Source: Xestospongia bergquistia (Eukaryota > Porifera > Demospongiae > Haplosclerida > Petrosiidae). Taken from it: a stretch of 64,000 nt of DNA. The notes beneath the pieces were generated by a model that did not search any database, was not told the DNA's origin, and was given only the letters and a program-made list of their open reading frames with translations. The stretch is taken from the NCBI GenBank assembly GCA_963965975.1, contig OZ014420.1, forward strand, positions 549,501 to 613,500, given 5' to 3'. Both the position numbers and the translations under genes were made by a program. Positions 13,798 to 26,363 of the stretch are shown here, one piece after another. Numbering within the stretch: the stretch's first letter is position 1; each line of letters starts with the position of its first letter.

Positions 13798-16533
13798 TTA
13801 TTTTTGATTTATATTTTCAACAAAAGCAGAAGAGAAGTCAAGATAACCAGCTAGTGGTTTAATAATGTCTTCTACAAATTGAACCAAATCAGAGAATCTT
13901 GGTCTCTCCTCTGGATTATATTTCCAACAGGACATCATCAATGTGTATCTAAAAACATTATAAGTTAGAAAAAGTAAATATACTCATATCCTGTTCTTTA
14001 CATTTCCTCAGAACATGCTGCATTATCAGGACAGATAAGTCTCCCTCCACTGTCTAGTAACTTAACCACACTCAGTGGATCTAATCCAGGATAAGGAGTT
14101 TTACCAAGACTGAACACCTCCCAACATAACACACCATATGACCACTGTGTGATTGAATAGAATAATATCATTGTACATGACAAATAAATAATGTACTAAC
14201 CACATCTGTCTTCTCAGAGAACAGACCATCATGAAGGCTCTCTAATGCCATCCACTTAACAGGTAGTTTTATAACAGCTGTACTATCAGAATCATCTCTT
14301 TTCCATTGTCTAAAATAGTTATGTGAGTAGATATCTTCTGAAAGCCCAAAATCACCAACTTTAATAATTCCATTAGCATCAATCCTAAAATGATAGAGAT
14401 ATAATATAATATTTAATAAAGATAGACTAGTCTTACATGCAGTTTCTAGCAGCAAGATCTCTGTGAACAAATTTCTGTTGAGCTAAATATGACATTCCTT
14501 TAGTAACTTGTAAACACATTGATAAAAGTTGTTTCCTTGCATCAAGTATAATATTATCATCACTGTTTTCTGATATTGTTAAATTTGGTCTCTCTTTCTT
14601 GAGATAAGACAACAGACTACCTCTAGCCATAAAAGGCATTACTATGTGTGGTGCTTCACCAAGATCAAGACAAACACCAATAAGAGAAATTACATTAGGA
14701 TGATCAAAAGAGGACATCTTTAGACACTCTTCCATAATGGAGTTGACATCTTCTTTACTGTTAAGACCTTCCATTTAAAAAAATTATAAATAACTTCAGA
14801 GTTAATAATAGTACTGACCTTTGAGTGTTTTAATGGCCACAGGTATTGGAGTACTATTAATGACATTACCATCAGGAGTTAGTAATCCTCGGTATACTAT
14901 TCCAAATTCACCTTTGATCACAAATAGTATTAATCAGATATATAACTGTCATTATATCAATGATACCTTGACCAAGTGTCTCTTGTAGTTGTAATGTTGT
15001 TCCTGGAATGATATTATTGGATAGTTGTCTTAAATATGTAGAGGAAACATGAGCTCTAAATGTGTCAGTAGTACTAGACTTTTCTTTATTTCTCATATGT
15101 ACGGTAGGAACATCACTAACTATATAATAGTTATAATTTATTGATATGTAAGTAGATATATATCTTTACCATATCTCACAGATGTATCTGCTTTCAAACT
15201 AAAAGAAATAAAGATGTTCTTTGAGGTCAAAGTTAAAATGTACAAGATAAAGTTTGTGTTGCTCTATTTAAAAACCACCAAATCATTACCTTGTTTGTTT
15301 CTTCTTTCTTCTTCTTAAACACACTATTATAAACACTAATATTAATAGTGTTATTACCAGGAGTACTACTACAGATACTGCTATATATATAACTATAAAT
15401 GTTAAGTTATCTGATGTTAGTTGTACAGGCTGAACAGAACTTGACGGAATGTGTGGTAGGTGGATAGAACTTGATAGAACAGGGATGTGTAAGGAAGAGT
15501 ACTGTGTCATTATTGATGTAGATATCATATCTGATGAGAGCTCTATATATATATATTATTATAAAATAATGTATTATATTAATTGTTAAAGAAGTATGGA
15601 TAGATTACTAACATCTGTAACACAAACAAATAACAACAACAAGTCATATAATAAAACAATATCCCTTTACCAGTTTGTGTTTACATAAATCTGCTATCAT
15701 ATGGCACAATGTACCAGTATTGATGTAACTTGACATATACTGATAACCATATATTATTACTGTAATATTACTATAATTACTATAGTATTAACGTTCTGGT
15801 GAGCATATAGTCAACCCTAATGATATACATGTTAACGTACTGGTTTCAATGTTCCCATTATAGCAACAATCATTACTGAGATTTAAATAACTAATATGTT
15901 CATCTGTATAGTTGCAGTTGGGTAGTCTTAAAGTTTTATCATTTCTGAGGGAGGGAGCAATTTGTGTTATTAGAAGATCAGCTGCTTTCTTCCATAGATC
16001 TTGACATAGAGTTTGAGATACATATTTACAAAACTCAGAGCATACAAACTGTGGTACATGATATGTACCATTGTAACCACAAGGTAAGTAATAGTTATAA
16101 CAGAGAAATCTGACAAGTACATCACGACAATGCTCTGAAATAAAATCAATCCCTCCTTTTGCATCTTCAACAAGTAGTCTCAAACGATGTTGGTTCCCTC
16201 CAACACGAGCATTTAGTATGTAGACATAGTCCACTCCAGGTGTAAAGAATTGATCACAAGGTGATACTCTGTTAGAAGATGAATCAAGATAAGGTTCACA
16301 GTTACCATTAGTCCTGTATAATATCATCATAATATAGACTGTCATGATAAATAGTTAACTTACATCAAATTCTCCCATAGATCATCATCAAGTTCTGTAC
16401 TACAGACTGATATGTTTCTTACATGATTACTGAAGATTACTAAAGAAAAATTAATAGTTTCTTATACATAATTAGAATATTTACCTTTGCAGCAAACTAG
16501 CAGGAAAGAAATTGATAACATCAGATATTCCAT
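13798..16533 (-). pseudogene. RTK locus 6: receptor kinase with a 2-nt frameshift in the juxtamembrane exon
   Basis: All ten exons can be located. The Frizzled exon (class I, about 15840-16313), the transmembrane exon (about 15290-15530, IVIYIAVSV variant) and the kinase exons are open. The juxtamembrane exon, however, has an extra TA in a TATATA run at about 15159-15164. The frame after YGKDI shifts and hits a stop within about ten codons, before the kinase. I tried the next downstream AG as an alternative acceptor and it gives an immediate stop. Either this copy is a young pseudogene encoding at most a membrane-anchored, kinase-less receptor, or the assembly has a 2-base error. Confidence 0.65.
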
Positions 16534-16695
16534 GCATATGCAGTGTCACAAAGATTTACTCTATATCAAATTATGAGTGATTTCAATTATTTTACAATCA
16601 ATGCTTCAAATTTTTGAATCAAACTACGTTTTACAAAATTATATTAACCATTCATACTTAATTAAACATTGTAACCATTGTAATTATGAAATAAA

Positions 16696-18029
16696 TTATT
16701 TTTGATTTATATTTTCAACAAAAGCAGAAGAGAAGTCAAGATAACCAGCTAGTGGTTTAATAATGTCTTCTACAAACAGAACTAAATCAGAGAATCTTGG
16801 TCTCTCCTCTGGATTATATTTCCAACAGGACATCATCAATGTGTATCTAAAGACATTATAAGTTAGAAAAAGTAAATATACTCATATCCTGTTCCTTACA
16901 TTTCCTCAGAACATGCTGCATTATCAGGACAGATAAGTCTCCCTCCACTGTCTAGTAATTTAACCACACTAAGTGGATCTAATCCAGGATAAGGAGTTTT
17001 ACCAAGACTGAACACCTCCCAACATAACACACCATATGACCACTGTGTGATTGAATAGAATAATATCTTTGTACATGACAAATAAGTAATGTACTAACCA
17101 CATCTGTCTTCTCAGATAAAGTTTGTGTTGCTCTATTTAAAAACCACCAAATCATTACCTTGTTTGTTTCTTCTTTTTTCTTCTTAAACACACTATTATA
17201 AACATTAATATTAATAGTGTTATTACCAGGAGTATTACTACAGATACCACAAAATATATAACTATAGATGTTAAGTTATCTGATGTTAGTTGTACAGAAG
17301 TCAAGCAAACAAGTTACTAATGGTAAACATGTTGACTTACTGGTTTTAATGTTCCCATTATAGCAACAATTATTACTGAGATTTAAATAACTAATGTGTT
17401 CATCTGTATGGTTGCAGTCAGGTAATTTTAATGTTTTCTCATTTGGGTATATGATGTTAAGACGAGTTGCTAAGTATGTAGCCCCTATTTGCCATTCAGC
17501 TGAACACAGAGATTGAGACACATATTTACAAAACTCAGAGCATACAAACTGTGGTACAAAATATGTACCATTGTAACCACAAGGTAAGTAATAGTTATAG
17601 CAGAGAAATTTAACGGCTGCATCACGACATTTGAGTGAAAGATAAATTAATGCTGATTCCATATCATCAGCAAAGCCTCTCAGCCTTTTTTGTGAACCAT
17701 AAAGACGATTATTTGGTATGTAGACATAGTCCACTCCAGGTGTAAAAATTTGATCACAAGGTGATCTTATATTCAAAGATGAATCAAGATAAGGTTCACA
17801 GTCACCATTAGTCCTGTATAATATCATAATAATATGGACTGTCATGATAACTAGTTAACTTACCTCATATTCTTCCATAGATCATCATCAAGCTCTGTAC
17901 TACAGACTGATATGTTTCTTATATGATCACTGAAGATTACTAAAGACATAATTTTTATACATAATGTATCATGAACAGATAATTACTTTTACAGCAAACT
18001 AGTAGAGATGCCAGCAACAGAAACATCAT
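16696..18029 (-). pseudogene. RTK locus 7: kinase-core deletion pseudogene
   Basis: The signal exon (MMFLLLASLLVCCK class, start 18029), exon 2 and a class II Frizzled exon (about 17330-17818) are open. At about 17297 the stalk/transmembrane exon is cut and joined directly to sequence that normally lies 3' of the Frizzled exon, so the transmembrane exon has lost its acceptor. At about 17116 the DNA jumps from the kinase exon ending LFSEKTDV to the spacer beside the transmembrane exon. The juxtamembrane, glycine-loop, N-lobe and HRD/DFG exons are therefore missing. Two C-terminal kinase exons remain. Two deletions explain it. A secreted Frizzled-domain protein is conceivable but unsupported. 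Confidence 0.8.
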
Positions 18030-18119
18030 TGTCTTGACTAATAAAAATTTTCCAAATCTCAAATTTTTTAACAAAATTCTAATTTTTTTAAACAAAATTC
18101 TAATTTTATTATCATAATA

Positions 18120-18625
18120 TATTGCACCATAATATATTAAATAATTAATAGTTTTATTAATATATTGTATTTTTATATTGTTTCAGAAACACTTGAAATG
18201 AAGACTTGAGCTCTTTATCATTAATAAGTGGTGAAATCTAAAAAAGATAACATCTCTAAATTTTCATATCTATCATTCACAAATTTTAATCCTTCAAAGT
18301 ATTTTCTGTGTTCCCTTCTCTATCACTAAATACATTATCATCATAAAGTATTTAGTTGAAAAATCATGTTTACAAACTATTATTACTAATATATATTCAA
18401 TTATAATTAAAACAGAACAAAGCATACACTAACTCATTACATACCTCATTAATCAGTTGTTGTACATAAGATGGTATGGATTGGTCTTGATAATATAGTT
18501 AAAATGATGAAGCAATAGTTGTAACCAGTCCTTTGAAACAAGTGTATCAACTGAAAGAAAGACAACACACTCATGTCTGGTTTCAGCTGCTCCATTAGTG
18601 CTGGAAGATACTTGGTGAGAACTTT
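18120..18625 (-). pseudogene. MEI1-tail copy D (shortest)
   Basis: This is a partial copy of the 3' end of the MEI1-like gene at 33.9-39.9 kb. The terminal exon (about 18190-18240, reading SPLINDKELKSSFQVFLKQ-like) and the penultimate exon (about 18444-18550) are recognisable. The penultimate exon lacks one base in its TTTAAA run relative to the intact gene, which breaks the frame. At 18560-18610 the copy switches to a single arm of the sequence that forms the hairpin at 23.2 and 30.7 kb (reading KYLPALMEQLKPDM on the minus strand). It lies upstream of locus 7 and downstream of locus 8. Confidence 0.7.
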
Positions 18626-18758
18626 AAAAGTCGACAAGTCTACTTAGAGGGTTGACCCTTAATTATTTATAATTATATAACTATAATTATTACAGTTAAT
18701 GTGTATTGCAGCACATAGCATATATATATATATAATAAGAGAACCAGAAAAAATAAAT

Positions 18759-21676
18759 TTAAACTTTTGAGATATTTTCAGCAAAAGCAGAAGAGAAATC
18801 AATATAATCAGCTAGTGGTTTCATAATATCTTCTATAAACTGAACCAAATCAGAGAATCTTGGTCTCTCCTCTGAATTATATTTCCAACAGGACATTATC
18901 AATGTGTATCTAAAGACATTATAAGTTAGAATAAATAAATATACTCATGTCCTGTTCTTTACATTTCCTCAGAACATGCTCCATTATCAGGACAGATAAG
19001 TCTCCCTCCACTGTCTAGTAATTGAACAACACTCAATGGATCTAATCCAGGATAAGGAGTTTTACCAAGACTGAACACCTCCCAACATAACACACCATAT
19101 GACCACTGTGTGATTGAATAGAATAATAACTTTGTACATGACAAAATAAATAATGTACTAACCACATCTGTCTTCTCAGAGAACAGACCATCATGAAGGC
19201 TCTCTAATGCCATCCACTTAACAGGTAGTTTTATAATAGCTGTACTATCAGAATCATCTCTTTTCCATTGTCTAAAATAGTTATGTGAGTAGATATCTTC
19301 TGAAAGCCCAAAATCACCAACTTTAATAATACCATTAACATCAATCCTAAAATGACAGTGATATAATATAATATTTAATAAAGATAGACTAGTCTTACAT
19401 GCAGTTTCTAGCAGCAAGATCTCTGTGAACAAATTTCTGTTGAGCTAGATATGACATTCCTTTAGCAACTTGTAAACACATTGATAAAAGTTGCTTCCTT
19501 GCATCAAGTATAATATTATCATCACTGTTTTCTGATATTGTTAAATTTGGTCTCTCTTTCTTGAGATAAGACAACAGACTACCTCTAGCCATAAAAGGCA
19601 TTACTATGTGTGGTGCTTCACCAAGATCAAGACAAACTCCAATAAGAGAAAGTACATTAGGATGATCAAAAGAGGACATCTTTAGACTCTCTTCCATAAT
19701 GGAGTTGACATCTTCTTTACTGTAAAGACCTTCCATGTAAAAGAATTATAAATAACTTCAGAGTTAATAATAGTACTGACCTTTGAGTGTTTTAATGGCC
19801 ACAGGTATTGGAGTTCTATTAATGACATCACCATCAGGAGTTAGTAATCCTCGGTATACTATTCCAAATTCACCTTTGATCACAAATAGTATTAATCAGA
19901 TATATAACTGTCATTATATCAATGATACCTTGACCAACTGTCTCTTGTAATTGTAATGTTGTTCCTGGAATGATATTATTGGATAGTTGACTTAAATATG
20001 TAGAGGAAACATGAGCTCTAAATGTGTCAGTAGTACTAGACTCTTCTTTATTTCTCATATGTACTGTAGGAACATCACTAACTATATAATAGTTATAATT
20101 TATTAATATGTAAGTAGATATATCTTTACCATATCTAACAGATGTATCTGTATCTGCTTTTAATCTAAAAGAAAGAAAACTAACAATATCAATGTTCTTT
20201 TCACAGTAATATCTCTTTACTTTGAGGTCAAAGTTAAACCATACAAGATAAAAATAAGGTTATTTTATTTAAAAATCACTAAAACATTACACTTTAAAAA
20301 TTAATATGTCATTTTAACTACTATATTTGTAGCTTACATGGATGGATTACTATGGAATATAGAATTCTTGCAAATTGCTCACTACAATAATTTGTCAAAT
20401 GTTGTACTAATATATACCAACCAATTATAGTATGAGTAATTCACATAAATTGTACATTCCATAGTAATCCACCCATTTAACTAATTGTGAAATAACATAT
20501 TAATTTTTATAGTGTACCTTATTACCAAATCATTACCTTGTTTGTTTCTTCTTTCTTCTTCTTAAACACACTATTATAAACACTAATATTAATAGTGTTA
20601 TTACCAGGAGTACTACTACAGATACCACAAAATATATAACTATAGATGTTGAGTTATCTGATGTTAGTTGTACAGTCTGAACAGAACTTGATAGAACAAG
20701 GATGTGTAAGGAAGAGTACTGTGTTGCTGTAGATATAATACCTGATGAGTGTTAAAAGAACATACACACACACGCACATATAGAGCATACATACATTATT
20801 GTGTTTGTATTTGCTCATCATATGGTTGTACAATGAAATGGATGTGTTACATATCTTAGTCCTAATGAAAATATTATAGATTGATATTGATAACCCAGCT
20901 ATAATTATTGTAGTATTAAAAATCTGAAGAGCATGTATGCTCAGATGTCAAGCAAGAAAGTTATTAATGGTAAGCAGGCTTACTTACTGGTTTTAATGTT
21001 TCCATTATAGCAACAATTATTACTGAGATTTAAATAACTAATGTGTTCATCTGTATGGTTGCAGTCAGATAATTTTAATGTTTTCTCATTTGGGTAGAAG
21101 TTGTCAATATGAGTTGCTAAGATTTTAGCCCCTATTTGCCATTCAGCTGAACATAGAGATTGAGATGCGTATTTACAAGAATCAGAGCATACAAACTGCG
21201 GTACGTAATATGTACCATTGTAACCACAAGGTAAATAATAGTTATAACAGAGAAGTCTAATGGCTACATCACGACATTTGCCTGAAAAAAAAATTAAGGC
21301 TGATTCCATATCATCAGTAAAACCTCTCAGCCTTTTTTGTGAACCATAAAGACGGTTATTTGGTATGTAGACATAGTCCACTCCAGGTGTGAAAATTTGA
21401 TCACAAGGTGATACTCTGTTATAAGATGAATCAAGATAAGGTTCACAGTTACCATTAGTCCTGTATAATATCGTCATAATATAGACTGTCATGATAACTA
21501 GTTAACTTACATCATATTCTCCCATAGATCATCATCAAGTTCTGTACTACAGACTGATATGTTTCTTACATGATTACTGAAGATTACTAAAGACATAATT
21601 TTTATACATAATGTATCATGAACAGATAATTACCTTCACAGCAAACCAGTAGAGATGCCAGCAACAGAAACATCAT
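18759..21676 (-). CDS. RTK locus 8: Frizzled-domain receptor tyrosine kinase
   Basis: Apparently intact receptor kinase with the MMFLLLASLLVCCE signal exon. The Frizzled exon (about 21000-21461) is a hybrid: it starts with class I residues (YNRVSPCDQ) and continues as class II (IFTPG, NNRLYGSQKRLRGF). The kinase exons are open with GQGEFG, VAIK, HRDLAARN and DFG. The intron between the transmembrane and juxtamembrane exons is long and contains a small inverted-repeat element (about 20330-20485) shared with locus 11. The tail ends AENISKV. MEI1-tail copies flank the locus on both sides, unlike loci 1-6. Confidence 0.82.
20330..20485. mobile_element. Small inverted-repeat (MITE-like) element in an RTK intron
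   Basis: The left end reads ATGGATGGATTACTATGG and the right end is the reverse complement of ATGGGTGGATTACTATGG, with about 110 bp of AT-rich DNA between. There is no coding capacity. A homologous element sits in the same intron of locus 11 (32490-32645), while other loci lack it. It therefore inserted before the duplication that made loci 8 and 11. I could not define a convincing target-site duplication. Confidence 0.6.
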
Positions 21677-21779
21677 TGTCTTGACTAATAAAAATTTTCC
21701 AAATCTCAAAATTTTTTAACAAAACTCAAATTTTTAAACAAAATCTAAATTTTATTACCACACATATATTGCACCAAAT

Positions 21780-23220
21780 GTTAAATAATTAATAGTTTTA
21801 TTAATATATTGTATTTTTATATTGTTTCAAAAACACTTGAAATGAAGACTTGAGCTCTTTATCATCAATAAGTGGTAAAATCTAAAAATCAAAGAAGATA
21901 ACATCTCTAAATTTTCATGTCTATCATTCATAAATTTTAATCCTTCAAAGTATTCCTGTGTAATCTTTTCTATCACTAAATACATTATCATATAAAGTAT
22001 TTAGTTAAAAAATCATGTTTACAAACTATTATTAGTAATATGTATTCAATTGTAATTAAAACAGAACAAAGCATACATTCATTACATACCTCAATAAGTA
22101 GTTCTTGTACATAAGATGGTATGGATTGGTCTTGATAATATAGTTTAAAATGATGAAGCAATAGTTGTAACCAGTCCTTTGAAACAAGTGTATCAAATGA
22201 AAGAAAGACAATACACTTAATCTTCTAGAAGAATAAGTACAAACATACACTTTATATTAGCTTCCAGTTTTGAATAATGCAATAAAGAAAGAAAACATTG
22301 AATAGCTTTTATATTCAACTGACCAACATTCTATCATAAATTTATTAATAGAGATCATTACTAGAGTAGGACACATGTCATTTACCTCTGTGAGCATATT
22401 AATTAGTAAAAATGCTAATACTTTAAGAGGTTTGCTTTGAGTAGAAGTATCTTTAACTAATTTGAAGCCACCCTCATTATTAGTTAGTATAGCTCTCCAT
22501 AGAGAGAGAGAGGACAGTCTCACATCAAACTGATCATGAAGGAGCGATCTCATAAGAATAGGACAAGAGAGTGAGTGATTATGCTAAACAAATATTATAT
22601 ATCAATGTAACTGTATTAATGTCTATAGTATGTACTACCATATATTGAATGCCTTCAATGGACTGATTCTCAATCACTATGGCTACTATTTGTAGAGAAA
22701 CTGCAAGACAGTGGTGCTACTTCAAAAATAAATTCTAATATCCTCTGTAAATGTAGTACCTACCTTCAGTCTATGAATTATATTCAGTAGTCTAGTTAGC
22801 AATGAAGTGTTACTTAATACTAGAGATATAACTGTGCGTCTGTGTGTGTGAGAGAGAGAGACCAGTGAGAAAGCTGGTTTTATATTAAGGCAATGGTTTT
22901 TACCTTGTTGTTGAATCTCAGGAGTTGATAAACTTTTGACAACAATCTGAAGACCATGCAAAAGTATTAATGATGTATCTTCAGTTGGAATACTGTTAGG
23001 ATATCCTTGTAATTAGAACAATAATAATAATAATAATATCTGTTTAAAATACTGGTAACTACAATGATAACAAGAAGACAACAAGTGTTAGTTAATATAA
23101 TACTTTTGATCTTACTGTGACATATAAATTTGATTTTAACACCCAATGGTAATTAAGTAGATTTAACATAGCTACCATGTTTCATATTTCTAGAATCTAG
23201 TCAAACATACAGTGGTTGCT
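21780..23220 (-). pseudogene. MEI1-tail copy C
   Basis: This truncated duplicate of the last exons of the MEI1-like gene is nearly identical in sequence. Recognisable exons are the terminal exon (about 21820-21890), the penultimate exon (about 22090-22200), the exon beginning after MRSLLHDQFDV (about 22257-22553), and three small exons at about 22640-22720, 22760-22830 and 22905-22990. Upstream exons, including the start, are missing; homology to the intact gene ends near 23190 and the hairpin follows. The reading frames are mostly preserved, so the copy is young, but it has no start or promoter of its own that I can see. It could form part of chimeric transcripts. Confidence 0.75.
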
Positions 23221-23223
23221 CTT

Positions 23224-23331
23224 ACCAAGTATCTTCAAGCACTAATGGAGCAGCTGAAACCAGACATGATCCTAATATCTTAGGATCATGTCTGGTTTTA
23301 GCTGCTCCATTAGTGCTTGAAGATACTTGGT
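23224..23331. repeat. Near-perfect 52-bp-arm hairpin (copy 1), candidate hairpin RNA
   Basis: Two 52-base arms flank a 4-base loop (TATC at 23276-23279). The arms pair throughout with a single mismatch (GAAACC against TTTTAG side), which would be a G-U pair in one RNA strand. One strand of the arm has a coding look (TKYLQALMEQLKPDM). The unit lies between a MEI1-tail copy and the 3' end of an RTK gene. An identical copy is at 30664-30771, and a single-arm version is at 18560-18610. Confidence 0.85.
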
Positions 23332-23511
23332 GAGAACTTCAAATGCGATGACAGTCTACTTAGAGGGTTGACAATTAATTATTATAATTATATAACTATA
23401 ATTATTGCAGTTAATGTGTATTGCAGCACATAGCATATATATATATATATATAATAAGAGAACCAGAAAAAATAAATTTAAAAATTAGAGGTATTTTCAA
23501 CAAAAGAAGAA

Positions 23512-26211
23512 TTAAGAGAAGTCAAGATAATTAGCTAGTGGTTTCATAATGTCTTCTACAAACAGAACCAAATCAAAGAATCTTGGTCTCTCCTCTGGAT
23601 TATATTTCCAACATGATATCATTAATGTGTATCTAAGGACATTATAAGTTAGAAAAAATAAATATACTCATGTCCTGTTCCTTACATTTCCTCAGAACAT
23701 GCTGCATTATCAGGACAGATAAGTCTCCCTCCACTGTCTAGTAATTGAACGACATTCAGTGGATCTAATCCAGGATAAGGAGTTTTACCAAGACTGAACA
23801 CCTCCCAACATAACACACCATATGACCACTGTGTGATTGAATAGAATAATATCTTTGTACATTACAAAATAAATAATGTACTAACCACATCTGTCTTCTC
23901 AGAGAACAGACCATCATGAAGGCTCTCTAATGCCATCCACTTAACAGGTAGTTTTATAACAGCTGTACTATCAGAATCATCTCTTTTCCATTGTCTAAAA
24001 TAGTTATGTAAGTAGATATCTTCTGAAAGCCCAAAATCACCAACTTTAATAATTCCATTAGCATCAATCCTAAAATGATAGAGATATAATATAATATTTA
24101 ATAAAGATAGACTAGTCTTACATGCAGTTTCTAGCAGCAAGATCTCTGTGAACAAATTTCTGTTGAGCTAAATATGACATTCCTTTAGCAACTTGTAAAC
24201 ACATTGATAAAAGTTGCTTCCTTGCATCAAGTATAATATTGTTATCACTGTTTTCTGATATTGTTAAATTTGGTCTCTCTTTCTTGAGATAAGACAACAG
24301 ACTACCTCTAGCCATAAAAGGCATTACTATATGAGGTGCCTGACCAAGATCAAGACAAACTCCAATAAGAGAAAGTACATTAGGATGATCAAAAGAGGAC
24401 ATCTTTAGACACTCTTCCATAATGGAGTTGACATCTTCTTTACTGTAAAGACCTTCCATGTAAAATAATTATAATTAACTTCAGAGTTAATAATAGTATT
24501 GACCTTTGAGTGTTTTAATGGCCACAGGTATTGGAGTACTATTAATGACATCACCATCAGGAGTTAGTAATCCTCGGTATACTATTCCAAATTCACCTTT
24601 GATCACAAATAGTATTAATCAGATATATAATTGTCATTATATCAATGATACCTTGACCAATTGTCTCTTGTAATTGTAATGTTGTTCCTGGAATGATATT
24701 ATTGGATAGTTGTCTTAAATATGTAGAGGAAACACGAGATCTAAATGTGTCAGTAGTACTAGACTTTTCTTTATTTCTCATATGTACTGTAGGAACATCA
24801 CTAACTATATAATAGTTATAATTTATTGATATGTAAGTAGATATATCTTTACCATATCTCACAGATGTATCTGCTTTCAAACTAAAAAAAATAAAGATAT
24901 GATCCATGTTCTTTGAGGTCAAAGTTAAAATGCACAAGATAAAGTTTGTGTTGCTCTATTTAAAGACCACCAAATCATTACCTTGTTTGTTTCTTCTTTC
25001 TTCTTCTTAAACACACTATTATAAACACTAATATTAATAGTGTTATTACCAGGACTACTACTATAGATACCACAAAATATATAACTATAGATGTTGAGTT
25101 ATCTGATGTTAGTTGTACAGGCTGAACAGAACTTGATGGAATGTGTGCTAGGTGGATAGAACTTGATAGAACAGGGATGTGAAAGGAAGAGTACTGTGTC
25201 ATTATTGATGTAGATATAATATCCGTTGAGAGCTCTATATATATATTATAAAATAATGTATTATATTAATTGTTAAAGAAGTATGGATAGATTACTAACA
25301 TCTGTAAAACAAACAAATAACAACAACAAGTCATATTATAAAACAATATCCCTTTACCAGTTTGTGTTTATATAAATCTGCTATCATATGGCACAATGTA
25401 TTAATATAACTTGATATAATTATACTGATAACCAACTATTATTACTGTAATATTACTATGATTACTGTAGTATTAACATTCTGGAGAGCATATAGTCAAC
25501 CCTAATGATATAACGTACTGGTTTCAATGTTCCCATTATAGCAACAATCATTGCTAAGATTTAAATAACTAATATGTTCATCTGTATAGTTGCAGTTGGG
25601 TAGTCTTAAAGTTTTATCATTTCTGAGGGTGGGGGCAATTTGTGTTATTAGAAGATCAGCTGCTTTCTTCCATACATCTGGACATAGAGTTTGAGATACA
25701 TATTTACAAAACTCAGAGCATACAAACTGTGGTACATGATATGTATCATTGTAACCACAAGGTAAGTAATAGTTATAACAAAGAAATCTGACAAGTACAT
25801 CACGACAATGCTCTGGAATAAAATCTGTCACTCCTTTCAAATCTTCAAAAAGAAGTCTCAAACGATATTGGTTCCCTCTAACACGAGCACTTGGTATGTA
25901 GACATAGTCCACTCCAGGTGTAATGAATTGATCACAGGGTGATACTCTGTTAGAAGATGAATCAAGATAAGGTTCACAGTTACCATTAGTCCTGTATAAT
26001 ATCATCATAATATAGACTGTCATGATAACTAGTTAACTTACATCATATTCTCCCATAGATCATCATCAAGTTCTGTACTACAGACTGATATGTTTCTTAC
26101 ATGATGACTAAAGATTACTAAAGAAAAATTAATAGTTTCTTATACATAATTAGAATATTTACCTTTGCAGCAAATTAGCAGGAAAGAAACTGATAACATC
26201 AGATATTCCAT
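23512..26211 (-). CDS. RTK locus 9: Frizzled-domain receptor kinase with altered splice site and shortened tail
   Basis: Receptor kinase with class I Frizzled exon (about 25520-25994) and complete kinase motifs. Two oddities. First, the acceptor before the stalk/transmembrane exon, CATCAG in sister genes, reads CAACGG here, so the normal AG is lost. An upstream AG at the end of the TATATATAG run gives an in-frame exon adding KLSTD before IISTSIMTQ, so splicing may be rescued. Second, a small insertion in the last exon creates a stop right after LANYLDFS, removing about eight tail residues but leaving the kinase fold. The N-lobe insert has NSDNN instead of NSDDN. Probably functional, but transcript evidence is needed to settle the splice. 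Confidence 0.7.
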
Positions 26212-26363
26212 GCGCAAGCAAGATTTACTCTATATCAAATTATGAGTGATTTCAATTTTTTAAATCTATGTTTAAAAATTTTTGAATCAAACAACGTTTT
26301 ACAAAATTATATTAACCATTCATACTTAATTAAACATTGTAAGCATTGTAATTATGGAATAAA

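Noticed and set aside
22257-22553. Independent small gene starting MRSLLHDQFDV (also at 29693 and 34403)
   Set aside because: It is an internal exon of the MEI1-like gene and its partial copies; the methionine is not a start.
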